Position numbers and translations under genes: made by a program
Assembly: GCA_025463125.1 (NCBI GenBank)
Contig: JAOAPX010000163.1
Span: forward strand, 1-44,482
Direction: 5' to 3'
Length of the DNA: 44,482 nt
From: Acidobacteriota bacterium
GTDB lineage: Bacteria; Acidobacteriota; Blastocatellia; Pyrinomonadales; Pyrinomonadaceae
Part shown: one piece after another, positions 1 through 7,906 of the stretch
How the letters are laid out: every line of letters begins with the position of its first letter
Position numbering within the stretch: position 1 is the first letter of the stretch
Notes under the pieces: generated by a model
The model's input: only the letters and a program-made list of their open reading frames with translations
Told to the model about the DNA's origin: nothing
Databases searched by the model: none

Positions 1-10
1 TTTCTTTCAT

Positions 11-19
11 TGCTATAAT
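11..19 (+). promoter_or_regulatory. Extended -10 promoter
   Basis: TGCTATAAT is a perfect TATAAT hexamer with the TG-n extension. It would start transcription near base 26, giving a leader of about 37 bases before the ATG at 63. The -35 region would fall at the window edge and cannot be judged. It probably serves the TonB-C gene and the amidohydrolase behind it. Confidence 0.5.
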
Positions 20-62
20 CGGTCTGCTTTCTAAGAATACACAACTTTCCCTTTAAATTCAG

Positions 63-974
63 ATGAACATTTTTATAAAAATATTTGCTTGTCTTGTGTT
101 ATGCCTTACATTTTCAGTGTTCGTCAATGCTCAAGGTTCGAACGATAATTGGATTCGCATTCAAAGCGATAATGGAGAATTTTCCATTGAAGTCCCAAAA
201 TTTTCGACTTATTTTTTCGACAAAGACGGGTTTTCGACTTCGAATAATTCTAAAAGCTACCAGCTTAAAAATATGCATATGCTGAATTCTTATCAGCAGG
301 GATCTTTACTCAGTTTTGAAGCATATGAAACGGGTAAAGGCGGCTTAGAAGCGATTATTGAAGCGGATAAACAAATTGGAAACTATTCGGAGTTTGATCG
401 TTCGGGAGTGCGGATCAAACAATTAATAAGAAAAGCCGACGGTTATTACTTTATTCGACAGTATTTTAATTCAAAAAAATTTATATATATTTTAACCGCA
501 GCCTCAAGAACCAGTGAAACCGCGGCAACAAAGCGTTTTCTGGATTCTTTAATCTTTAATCCTGATCTTAAAACGCCGGTCAATCCAAACATTCCTGTCT
601 TTTCCGGTATTAAACCCACTAACGTAGTTATTGAATTTATAAAGAAGTCTGACAAATCTGAAAAAAACATCGCAACCCAAGCGAATACGGACGCAGCAAA
701 GGAAAATCCCTCAAAATTGACGGTTATGCACAGACCGAGAGCAGGTTATATTGATTCTGCCCGGATGAAAGCCGTTCAAGGAACAATCAAGCTACGCACC
801 ACGTTTTCGGCGGAAGGCTATATTTCTAAAATTGAAGTACATAAAACTTTACCGGAAGGATTATTGCGACAATCAATCTTTGCAGCACTCCGAATCAAAT
901 TTATTCCTCAGGAAGAAAACGGACAACCCACGGATGTCACAAAGTTTATCGAGTATAGATTTGAAATTTATTAA
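63..974 (+). CDS. Secreted protein with TonB C-terminal-type domain
   Basis: This 303-residue protein has a signal peptide over residues 1-24, ending in VNAQ. A central region of unknown fold contains WIRIQSDNGEFSIEVP. The last ~80 residues (from about 222) resemble the TonB C-terminal domain: a PRAGY start, a GTIKLRTTFSAEG strand pair, and a final YRFEIY strand. Classical TonB has an N-terminal inner-membrane anchor and a Pro-rich spacer; neither is present. It is therefore probably a periplasmic or secreted protein that borrowed the fold, not an ExbB/ExbD energy transducer. It is paralogous to the protein at 20381-21271 over its whole length, including the Trp-containing start of the mature part. 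The amidohydrolase begins 6 bases downstream, which suggests one transcript. No clear ribosome binding site is visible. The substrate is unknown. Confidence 0.75.
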   Translation: MNIFIKIFACLVLCLTFSVFVNAQGSNDNWIRIQSDNGEFSIEVPKFSTYFFDKDGFSTSNNSKSYQLKNMHMLNSYQQGSLLSFEAYETGKGGLEAIIEADKQIGNYSEFDRSGVRIKQLIRKADGYYFIRQYFNSKKFIYILTAASRTSETAATKRFLDSLIFNPDLKTPVNPNIPVFSGIKPTNVVIEFIKKSDKSEKNIATQANTDAAKENPSKLTVMHRPRAGYIDSARMKAVQGTIKLRTTFSAEGYISKIEVHKTLPEGLLRQSIFAALRIKFIPQEENGQPTDVTKFIEYRFEIY

Positions 975-980
975 AAATAT

Positions 981-2642
981 ATGACTGATTATCTTTTAAG
1001 AGCGTTTTTTTTATTAGTTGTTTTTTGTTCGGCGGCAGCTTCACAAAGCTTGCCTGCGGACATCGTTATCATAAATGCTAAAGTTCGGACGATGGACGCG
1101 GCGAAACCGCAAGCCGAAGCTGTTGCCGTTATGGGCAATAAAATCGTGGCGGTCGGCTCAAACGCGGAAATTCGCGCTTTAGCCGGCACACGGACAAAAA
1201 CGATCGATGCTAAAGGCAAGACGGTTTTGCCGGGCTTTAACGACGCGCACGTTCATTTTCTCGAAGGCGGATTTCAGCTTTCCTCGGTCGATTTGCGCGA
1301 TGCGAAAACGCCGCAGGAATTTGTCGAGCGAATCAAAAATTTCGCCGCCAAACTGCCGAAAGGTCGCTGGATTTTGGGCGGCAAATGGGATCACGAAAAC
1401 TGGACGCCGAACAATCTGCCGACCAAGGAATTAATCGACGCCGCAACGCCGGACAACCCGGTTTTTATCGACCGGCTCGACGGGCATATGGCGCTCGCCA
1501 ACAGTCTCGCTTTAAAGCTCGCCGGTGTCGATAAAAACACGAAGGAAGTCGAAGGCGGATTGATAGTTCGCGACGCGGGCGGCAATCCGACCGGCGTTTT
1601 AAAGGATGCGGCGATGGGCTACGTCAACAAAGTCATCCCCGGATTTTCGTTCGAACAAAAACTCGAAGCCGCGATTGCCGCGACCGAATACGCCGCTTCA
1701 TTGGGCGTTACGAGCGTTCAGGACATGTCTGCCGGAAACGAAGTCGGCGTTTACCAGGAATTGCTGCGACAAGGAAAATTAAAAACGAGGATTTACGCGG
1801 TTTCGCCGCTTTCGGATTTCGTGAGGTGGGAGCGCACCGGAATTCATTTCGCGTTCGGCGACGCAATGCTTCGCGTCGGCGGGCTGAAAGGTTATTCGGA
1901 CGGCTCGCTCGGCTCGACGACGGCTTGGTTTTTCGAGCCGTATCTGGACGCGCCGAACACGACCGGCTTGCCGTCGGACGAAATTCCGAAAATGTATGAA
2001 AACGTCAAAGGCGCTGACAAATCCGGGCTCCAGGTAATGGTTCACGCCATCGGCGACAAAGCCAACGACACGATGCTTTCGACGTTTGAGCGCGTCGCAA
2101 AAGAAAACGGCGAACGCGACCGGCGTTTTCGCATCGAACACGCGCAGCATCTTCGAATTGATGATTTGAAACGCTTCGGCGCGTTGAAAATCGTCGCTTC
2201 GATGCAGCCTTTTCACCTGGCTGACGACGGGCGCTGGGCGCATAAACGGCTTGACGAAAAACGTTTGAAAGGCACATACGCGTTTCGCACGATTCTCGAT
2301 TCCGGCGGCGCTCTCGCTTTCGGGACCGATTGGGCGGTCGCGCCGCTCAATCCTTTGCTCGGCGTTCACGCCGCCGTCACGCGGCAAACTCTCGACGGAA
2401 AAAATCCGAACGGCTGGATTCCCGAACAAAAAATCTCGCTCGAAGAAACGCTTCGCGCATACACAGCCGGTTCGGCTTACGCGGAATTTCAGGAAAACGT
2501 AAAAGGCACGATTTCAACGGGAAAACTAGCCGATTTGATTATTTTGTCCGACGATATTTTCACGATCAATCCGAATGAGATCAACAAAACAAAAGTTTTA
2601 TTGACGATCGGCGACGGAAAAGTTATTTACGAAAGCAAATAA
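981..2642 (+). CDS. Amidohydrolase family protein (YtcJ-like, secreted)
   Basis: A 553-residue metal-dependent hydrolase of the Amidohydro_3/YtcJ group. A signal peptide covers about residues 1-22. The opening [14 protein letters not shown] strand and the later [17 protein letters not shown] form the composite beta-sandwich. [10 protein letters not shown] is the HxH metal motif of the barrel. IEHAQHL and FGTDWAV supply the later His and Asp ligands. Length and motif order are normal for the family. Its members hydrolyse amide or other C-N bonds in small molecules; the actual substrate cannot be read from the sequence. With a signal peptide, it acts in the periplasm or outside the cell. It follows the TonB-C gene by 6 bases and precedes the DUF4920 gene by 18 bases, so the three are probably cotranscribed. 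Confidence 0.88.
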   Translation: MTDYLLRAFFLLVVFCSAAASQSLPADIVIINAKVRTMDAAKPQAEAVAVMGNKIVAVGSNAEIRALAGTRTKTIDAKGKTVLPGFNDAHVHFLEGGFQLSSVDLRDAKTPQEFVERIKNFAAKLPKGRWILGGKWDHENWTPNNLPTKELIDAATPDNPVFIDRLDGHMALANSLALKLAGVDKNTKEVEGGLIVRDAGGNPTGVLKDAAMGYVNKVIPGFSFEQKLEAAIAATEYAASLGVTSVQDMSAGNEVGVYQELLRQGKLKTRIYAVSPLSDFVRWERTGIHFAFGDAMLRVGGLKGYSDGSLGSTTAWFFEPYLDAPNTTGLPSDEIPKMYENVKGADKSGLQVMVHAIGDKANDTMLSTFERVAKENGERDRRFRIEHAQHLRIDDLKRFGALKIVASMQPFHLADDGRWAHKRLDEKRLKGTYAFRTILDSGGALAFGTDWAVAPLNPLLGVHAAVTRQTLDGKNPNGWIPEQKISLEETLRAYTAGSAYAEFQENVKGTISTGKLADLIILSDDIFTINPNEINKTKVLLTIGDGKVIYESK

Positions 2643-2660
2643 AAGGAGAACATAACACTC

Positions 2661-3209
2661 ATGAAGAAAATTTTCGGCTTGACGCTCTTGATTTCAGCCT
2701 TTGCGCTTGTTTCCTTCGGGCAGGAAAAAATGGAAAACCGATCGCCCACCGAAAAAGATAAAACCGAGGCGATTCCGTCGAAAGGATTCCTCAAACGCGG
2801 CGCCGCCATCGGAAACGCAAAAGAAGTTTCGCTCGCAAAGGTTCTGGATAATCCGGGTAAATATTCGGGTAAAACAGTTTCGGTCGAGGGAGTAATCGTG
2901 CGTTCGTGCAAAATGGAAGGCTGCTGGATGGAGCTTGCGGCAGCAGAGGGCGGCAAATCGGTTCGCGTCAAAATGAAAGATCACGGCTTTTTTATTCCGC
3001 TCGATTCCGCCGGGGCTTTCGCCAGAGCCGAAGGCGTTTTCGCCGTAAAAACTTTGAGCAAAGCCGAAGTCGATCACTTGATAAATGACGACGGCGCGAA
3101 ATTCGATAATCGAAACGCGGACGGTTCGGTAACGGAAATTTCATTTGAAGCGACCGGCATTGAACTGAGAAAATTTGATTATGGAAAAAGTAAAGGTTCC
3201 GGATTCTAA
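2661..3209 (+). CDS. DUF4920-type secreted OB-fold protein
   Basis: A 182-residue protein with a signal peptide (MKKIFGLTLLISAFALVSFGQ) and a low-complexity linker. A DUF4920-like domain occupies about residues 48-160, with SLAKVLDNPGKYSGKTVSVEG, then CKMEGCWMEL, then VRVKMKDHGFFIP. The Cys-x4-Cys-Trp pattern in the middle is typical of the family and may bind metal or form a disulfide; I infer this and do not see direct proof. An AGGAG ribosome binding site lies at 2644-2648, 12 bases before the ATG. It is the last gene of the plus-strand run and faces the minus-strand gene ending at 3328, with an inverted repeat between. The function of the family is unknown. Confidence 0.72.
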   Translation: MKKIFGLTLLISAFALVSFGQEKMENRSPTEKDKTEAIPSKGFLKRGAAIGNAKEVSLAKVLDNPGKYSGKTVSVEGVIVRSCKMEGCWMELAAAEGGKSVRVKMKDHGFFIPLDSAGAFARAEGVFAVKTLSKAEVDHLINDDGAKFDNRNADGSVTEISFEATGIELRKFDYGKSKGSGF

Positions 3210-3232
3210 AAGAATCTAAAAAAAATACCAGC

Positions 3233-3296
3233 CGCAAAATGCACAAAAAGCGCAAAGTTAAAGAGTTTTCCTTCTGCGTTTTTTGTGCCTTTTGCG
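3233..3296. terminator. 22-bp imperfect inverted repeat, likely bidirectional terminator
   Basis: The arms 3233-3254 and 3275-3296 pair over 22 bases with two mismatches and a 20-base loop. They lie between two convergent genes. The arms are built from GCAAAA/GCACAAAAA-type units, and T-runs sit on both sides, so a terminator role in either direction is plausible. The A/T-rich stem is unlike a normal GC-rich intrinsic terminator, so it could instead be a dispersed genomic repeat. Confidence 0.55.
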
Positions 3297-3327
3297 TTTA
3301 TTGATTTTTCAAGTTTTGAAAAAGCTT

Positions 3328-4779
3328 TTATTTTGCCGATTCAACGACAGTTTGCGCCATCTGTTCGACGAGCGGCGAAATAATATCCTGCCCGTTTGAT
3401 TTGGCTTTATTTTTGTATTGTTTAGCAAAAACTCCGACTCCGATTGCCTGATCCAGTTTTACGTCCAGCGTAATCTCGTCTTTCGATTTAACGTTTGCGG
3501 CAACTGTTCCGGCTGTAATAATCGCGTTCGCGGCGGCTTGCGCAGCGATATTTCCGGCGACGCTTCCCGTATTTCCGAGCCCGACGCTGCCGATCGCAGG
3601 CGCGATGACGGAGCCGAACATTCCGCCTAAGCCTCCGCCTCCGCCTTTTTTATGCGAAACCGTCACGTATAAAACGTAATCGCATTCTTTCGTTTTTGCT
3701 TCGCTGTCGATCGAGCCTGCAAGTTTCGCTTCCAATGAAACGAGCTCGATTTTTGTGCCTTTCAAATATTCGCCCAGAGTATTCTGCACCGCCGCGGACA
3801 ATTCAGCCGCCGGAATCGCGTCGCCGACCGGACCTGTTTTTATGGAAACGCCGATGCGAATCGCGCCCGGCTGTTTTGCGCCGACCGCGGATGAAGTTTC
3901 CGGCTGAGATTTTGCCGGGAGCTTTATCCCGGAATTCGCTCCCGCGTATGAAGAATTCGCCGCGCCGCCGCTATCGGGCATATCAATTCCCGCGCCCGTT
4001 CGGGCGACGTTGTACATCCCGGATGCATTTTCGGCTTCGCGATAATCGGAAGGAACTTCAAAAAGCGCCTGATCTAAAGTGACTTTGGAAAGCTCTATAA
4101 CTTCATTTATCATCGAATAGCTTTCTTTGCCGTCTTTGTCGTACATCGTCATTTTTTCATAAACCGGGTAGCCGCGTTTCGCGGTTCCGATTTGCTTGGA
4201 GACGTATCTGTCCTGACAGCCGCCGGATTTTTCGGCGTTATATCCGCGATAGCCGTAATTTAAATCGCAGTCGAGCGCAAATTCCGCGTCGATATACCAG
4301 CCGTCGGTCATCATTTTACTGCTGAAAGGCGTGCAGGCATCGGGCGAAGAAACCGATTCCATCGTAATAATCAGGTGTTTCGCCGCGTATCCGAACATTT
4401 GCCGGCGTTCGCCCGTATCTTTGATCGTGTAAGTTGTCGTAATCGTTCCGCCCGATCGAACGACTTTATCTGTTTTGGCTGACGCGGTCGCGGCGTTTTT
4501 CGGCGCCGGTTCGCCGCCGTCAAACAAATTTATCATGAAGGTTTTCGTTTGCGGATTCATTTGCACCGAGCGGCGCAAATCGCACTGCGTAAGGCTGACG
4601 GTTTGCATACCGCCGATATTTCGCTCGCTGCGCTGACGTTTCCCTTTTATAAACGTCGTGCCTTCATAATTCTGCCCGCTTATCGTCTGACGAACTTTGA
4701 TTTTGACGTCGGCGAAAGTCGTCTGCGTTAAAGCTAAAATAACCAGTAAGAATGTGTATTTAGAAATATTTTTAATCAT
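3328..4779 (-). CDS. Secreted protein of unknown function with glycine-rich C-terminal region
   Basis: I do not recognise a named family. From the chosen ATG at 4779 the protein has 483 residues. It opens with a signal peptide (MIKNISKYTFLLVILALTQ, cleaved near TFA). The N-terminal half reads like a periplasmic beta-rich domain: KIKVRQTISG, then TFIKGKRQRSE, then TCDLRR-like segments. The C-terminal half carries a Gly-rich stretch (GGGGGLGGMFGSVIAPAIG) followed by an Ala/Gly helix resembling a glycine zipper, which may insert in a membrane. An in-frame ATG lies 12 bases upstream, but GGAG sits 6 bases before the 4779 ATG, which favours the shorter start. The gene is monocistronic. It is divergent from the ECF sigma gene and shares a ~150-base promoter region with it. 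Confidence 0.7.
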   Translation of the reverse strand: MIKNISKYTFLLVILALTQTTFADVKIKVRQTISGQNYEGTTFIKGKRQRSERNIGGMQTVSLTQCDLRRSVQMNPQTKTFMINLFDGGEPAPKNAATASAKTDKVVRSGGTITTTYTIKDTGERRQMFGYAAKHLIITMESVSSPDACTPFSSKMMTDGWYIDAEFALDCDLNYGYRGYNAEKSGGCQDRYVSKQIGTAKRGYPVYEKMTMYDKDGKESYSMINEVIELSKVTLDQALFEVPSDYREAENASGMYNVARTGAGIDMPDSGGAANSSYAGANSGIKLPAKSQPETSSAVGAKQPGAIRIGVSIKTGPVGDAIPAAELSAAVQNTLGEYLKGTKIELVSLEAKLAGSIDSEAKTKECDYVLYVTVSHKKGGGGGLGGMFGSVIAPAIGSVGLGNTGSVAGNIAAQAAANAIITAGTVAANVKSKDEITLDVKLDQAIGVGVFAKQYKNKAKSNGQDIISPLVEQMAQTVVESAK

Positions 4780-4899
4780 TTCGCGCTCCATTTGATAAAT
4801 AATTTCGGGATAATTTTCACCTTCAGGATTAAACGCGTACTGACATCAAAATTTGTGTCAATTCTATTATTATTATTTGCAGGTTTTGTCGAAAAAAAT

Positions 4900-4908
4900 T
4901 GCTACAAT
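4900..4908 (+). promoter_or_regulatory. Candidate extended -10 promoter of the ECF sigma gene
   Basis: TGCTACAAT matches an extended -10 (TG-n-TACAAT). It lies 28 bases before the ATG at 4937. The -35 position has no good match, which fits an extended -10 promoter. Confidence 0.4.
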
Positions 4909-4936
4909 GCGGGAAATAAGCGGAAAATACTAAAAT

Positions 4937-5518
4937 ATGAGCCAAAATACTTCACCGGAAATTACAAGGATGCTGATTGCATTAACCGACGGAAACACCG
5001 AAGTCGTCAACAATCTTCTGCCGCTGATTTACGACGAGCTGCGAAAGCTTGCCGGAAATTATTTGCGGCGCGAGCGCGTCAGCCATACCTTGCAGCCGAC
5101 GGCTCTCGTCCACGAAGCTTATATTAAATTAATCGACCAAAAACAGGTGCGCTGGCAAAACCGCGCGCATTTTTTCGGCATCGCCGCACAGATTATGCGT
5201 CGCCTGCTCGTCGATCACGCCCGCAAACACACAGCCGATAAGCGCGGCGGCGAAATTGAAAAGCTTCCGCTCGAAGAAGAAATTTTAGTGGTTTCAAACG
5301 AAAAGTCCGCCGAGCTTCTAGCTCTGGACGAAGCTCTCGAAAATCTCGAAAAGCTCGACGCGCAAAAAGCGAAGATTGTGGAACTCAGATATTTCGGCGG
5401 ACTTTCTATCGAAGAAACGGCGGAAGTTTTAGGCGTGAGCGTCGCGACGGTAAACCGTCAATGGCGAATGGCGAAAGCCTGGCTCTACGGTCAAATTACA
5501 AGTGAAGATAATGAATAA
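4937..5518 (+). CDS. ECF-family RNA polymerase sigma factor (TIGR02999/Sigma70_ECF type)
   Basis: A 193-residue sigma factor. Region 2 covers about residues 20-95, with LIYDELRKLAGNYLRRER, LQPTALVHEAYIKL and FFGIAAQIMRRLLVDHARK, which are hallmarks of the Sigma70_ECF group common in Acidobacteria and Planctomycetes. Region 4 covers about 125-190, with LDAQKAKIVELRYFGGLS and the helix-turn-helix SIEETAEVLGVSVATVNRQW. The group is known for being encoded beside, and controlled through, Ser/Thr protein kinases instead of a classical anti-sigma factor. No anti-sigma gene follows here. The nearest kinase operon lies downstream on the opposite strand (10.7-5.6 kb). Length is normal for the family. 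Its target promoters are unknown. Confidence 0.92.
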   Translation: MSQNTSPEITRMLIALTDGNTEVVNNLLPLIYDELRKLAGNYLRRERVSHTLQPTALVHEAYIKLIDQKQVRWQNRAHFFGIAAQIMRRLLVDHARKHTADKRGGEIEKLPLEEEILVVSNEKSAELLALDEALENLEKLDAQKAKIVELRYFGGLSIEETAEVLGVSVATVNRQWRMAKAWLYGQITSEDNE

Positions 5519-5600
5519 CGGTTCGTTTAATGCTGAACAGTGAAGGGTAAACGATTAATAAAAAACCGGAAGATTTTCTTTTATTAGCCATTCAACGTTC

Positions 5601-5616
5601 TTTTGGTTCGCCAAAA
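5601..5616. terminator. Small UUCG-loop hairpin between convergent genes
   Basis: TTTTGG-TTCG-CCAAAA forms a perfect 6-bp stem with a stable TTCG loop. It lies between the convergent sigma factor and phosphatase genes. No T-tract follows on either side, so termination is only a possibility. Confidence 0.3.
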
Positions 5617-5637
5617 CAAAACATTAACCATTTATAT

Positions 5638-7293
5638 TTAAGTTTTTTTGACGATAACGAGCGTGATGTCGTCGTTTGCGGGAGCGGTTTTTGTAAATGA
5701 CGAAAGCGCCGATTCGACTTTATCGCGGATTCCGGCAGCCGAAGCGCCGAGGTGTTTTCTGATAACTTCGCTCAGCCTTTCGATGCCGAATTCTTCTTCG
5801 CGAAGATTATTGGCTTCGGTAACGCCGTCGGAATAAATTATCAAAGCGTCGCCGGAAAAAAGCTGGACTTCGCCGACTTCGTATTCAGCCGTCGGCAGAA
5901 TTCCGAGCGGGAAACCGCCTGCGGAAAGCTGCTCGATTTCGCCGCCCGAACGCCCGACCAGCGGCGGGTTGTGACCGGCGTTTATAAATCGCATTATGCC
6001 GGTCTTAGGATCGAGCTCGGCGGCAAAAAGCGTAACGAAACGGTTTGCCGGCGTATTTTCCGCAAGGTACCGATTTACGGATTTGATCATTTCATGAAGC
6101 GGACTTTTTGCAGACATCTGCGCGTGTATCGCCGCGTGCAAACTCGACATTAAAAGCGCCGCGGCGGTTCCCTTTCCCGAAACGTCGCCTAAGGCGATCA
6201 GCATTTTGCCGTCGTGCGACTCGATAAAATCGTAATAATCGCCGCCGATTTCGTAACAGGAAAAAGAAATTCCCTGAAATTCGTAGCCGTCCATTTTCGG
6301 CGACTCCGACGGCTGAAAGCGCTGCTGAATTTCCGTCGCGAGCTCTAATTCCCGCTCCATTCGCTCGCGCTGAAACCGCGCTTCGAGCAAGCTCGCGTTT
6401 TCGACACGAATTGCGGCGACCGAAGCAAGCGTCGTCAAAATATTCAGATGTTCTTCGGTAAACGTCGTTTCATAGGTCGGCGAATCGGCGTAAATAATTC
6501 CGAAAACGTCGCGCTCGTCAACGCTCAAAGGCACGGCTAAAACCGAGCGGATGCCGAGCAAAGCCATTGTCTGCGAAGCGTAGCGCGGATCGTGCTGAGC
6601 GTCGGAAGTTAAAACGGACTTTCCGTTTTTCATTACTTCGTCCATCACGGTTCGGCTGATGCGCACTTCTTCGAGCCGCTCGTCTTTGCCGCGAACGCGC
6701 GCGACCGTAATTTTCATTCCGTCTTCGGCTGTTTCATCGCGCAGCATTATAACGCAGCGCTCAGCCGGAACGGTTTCAAAAACCAGAGAAGCGACCTGAT
6801 TTAAAGTTTCGTCCAGACCGCTCGAAGACAAAAGCGCGAGTCCGACCTTGCTGATTAAACCTAAAAGCTCTGTGCGCGAAGAAAATTGCGAATCAAGAAT
6901 CTCGGACGTGGGGTTTTTCCGGCTGCTGAGCGCGATTGTCTTCGCCGGGTCGAGAACCTGCGTGCTGTCGGTGATCAAAGTCGCGTTGCGGTTCAGCTTT
7001 AAACGCTCGTCTTCAAAAACAATCGTCGTTTCGCCGATTTGTATTTCGCCGCCGGAAACGAGCGGAATCGGCATCGTCACAAACGAACCGTTATAACGCG
7101 TTCCGTTTGCCGAGCCCAAATCCTGAAGCCAGAAAGAATCGCCTTCCTGGCGCACTTCGGCGTGCAGACGCGATGCGAAGGCATCCGGAATACACACGTC
7201 GCTGCGGGCGGAACGCCCGATTGTCGTTCTCAAACGCGAAAGCGAAACCGTGTCGATAAGACGTTCAGAATTTTTAATAATGAGCTGGGGCAT
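5638..7293 (-). CDS. FHA-GAF-PP2C (SpoIIE-type) Ser/Thr phosphatase
   Basis: A modular regulator of 551 residues from the ATG at 7293; an in-frame TTG four codons upstream is less likely. An N-terminal FHA domain (about 15-100) shows TIGRSARSDVCI, SRLHAEV and LGSANGT and would bind phosphothreonine peptides. A GAF domain (about 140-305) is the sensor. After a short coiled coil (ARFQRERMERELELATEIQ) comes a PP2C/SpoIIE phosphatase (about 335-550), with GGDYYDF, GDVSGKG, YSDGVTEA and NDDITLVIV supplying the metal-binding Asp residues. RsbU-type proteins of this design dephosphorylate anti-anti-sigma factors or kinase targets. It is the last gene of the minus-strand run begun by the zinc-ribbon FHA protein and kinase, so it is probably the eraser for that kinase. 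The protein has no membrane segment and should be cytoplasmic. Confidence 0.9.
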   Translation of the reverse strand: MPQLIIKNSERLIDTVSLSRLRTTIGRSARSDVCIPDAFASRLHAEVRQEGDSFWLQDLGSANGTRYNGSFVTMPIPLVSGGEIQIGETTIVFEDERLKLNRNATLITDSTQVLDPAKTIALSSRKNPTSEILDSQFSSRTELLGLISKVGLALLSSSGLDETLNQVASLVFETVPAERCVIMLRDETAEDGMKITVARVRGKDERLEEVRISRTVMDEVMKNGKSVLTSDAQHDPRYASQTMALLGIRSVLAVPLSVDERDVFGIIYADSPTYETTFTEEHLNILTTLASVAAIRVENASLLEARFQRERMERELELATEIQQRFQPSESPKMDGYEFQGISFSCYEIGGDYYDFIESHDGKMLIALGDVSGKGTAAALLMSSLHAAIHAQMSAKSPLHEMIKSVNRYLAENTPANRFVTLFAAELDPKTGIMRFINAGHNPPLVGRSGGEIEQLSAGGFPLGILPTAEYEVGEVQLFSGDALIIYSDGVTEANNLREEEFGIERLSEVIRKHLGASAAGIRDKVESALSSFTKTAPANDDITLVIVKKT

Positions 7294-7362
7294 ATTTAAT
7301 TTCAATTACGACGTGAAGATTATTATTTAATTCTTTTTACGCGCGGTTTTTACAATTTCCGT

Positions 7363-7893
7363 TTACACATCCGAATCTTTTTGCAATACGCGGCGGCGCC
7401 CGTGTATCACTATCGTGCCCGCCAGATAATCGTGAAGCGAACGACCGTTTCGATTAAACACCGATAAAATGAATCCGAGACCGAAAGTTAAAAGCGTCAG
7501 CGGATAACCGATCAGATGCCGAACCAGGACGCGGCTGAACGATACGGTGTTGCCGTCGGATTTGACGATTTTTATCCCGGTCAGCATTTTTCCGATTGAT
7601 TGACCGCTAAAAAGCGGGAAAATCACGAAATTCGTTATCCCGAGCAGCAGACCGATCAGCAGCGAAATTTGATTAATCCGGCTGTTGAGCAGCTTTGCCC
7701 CGTCGTTGCCCATATAACGACTGACTAAGAGCCCGATGACCGGCACCGACACGATAATAATATAATCAAGGATCAAGGCTCCGCAGCGCATCAGAAACGG
7801 CGCTTTCAGCTGCTCGGAAGCAAATTTTACGACGACTGCTTTATTTTTCGGTTTTCTAGCAGCAACAGCAGTTCTTTCTATACGCGCACTCAT
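7363..7893 (-). CDS. RDD family integral membrane protein
   Basis: A 176-residue protein with a basic N-terminal tail and an RDD domain. The order is FLMRCGALILDYIIIVSVPVIGLL (first membrane helix), SLLIGLLLGITNFVIFPLF (second), then GQSIGKMLTGIKIVKSDG and VLVRHLIGYPLTLLTFGLGFILS (third), ending with the family's GRSLHDYLAGTIVI. RDD proteins are small inner-membrane proteins, some linked to ion or solute transport; this one's substrate is unknown. It begins 13 bases after the kinase stop. The ribosome binding site GAGGT overlaps that stop codon, which suggests coupled translation. Its place between kinase and phosphatase makes it a candidate target or membrane tether of the pathway; that is inference. 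Confidence 0.85.
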   Translation of the reverse strand: MSARIERTAVAARKPKNKAVVVKFASEQLKAPFLMRCGALILDYIIIVSVPVIGLLVSRYMGNDGAKLLNSRINQISLLIGLLLGITNFVIFPLFSGQSIGKMLTGIKIVKSDGNTVSFSRVLVRHLIGYPLTLLTFGLGFILSVFNRNGRSLHDYLAGTIVIHGRRRVLQKDSDV

Positions 7894-7906
7894 AAAAATC
7901 TGGAAT

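Noticed and set aside
1779-2429. 216-codon minus-strand open frame within the amidohydrolase gene
   Set aside because: It is antisense to a well-supported gene, shows no domain, and its Arg-rich composition is typical of a shadow frame.
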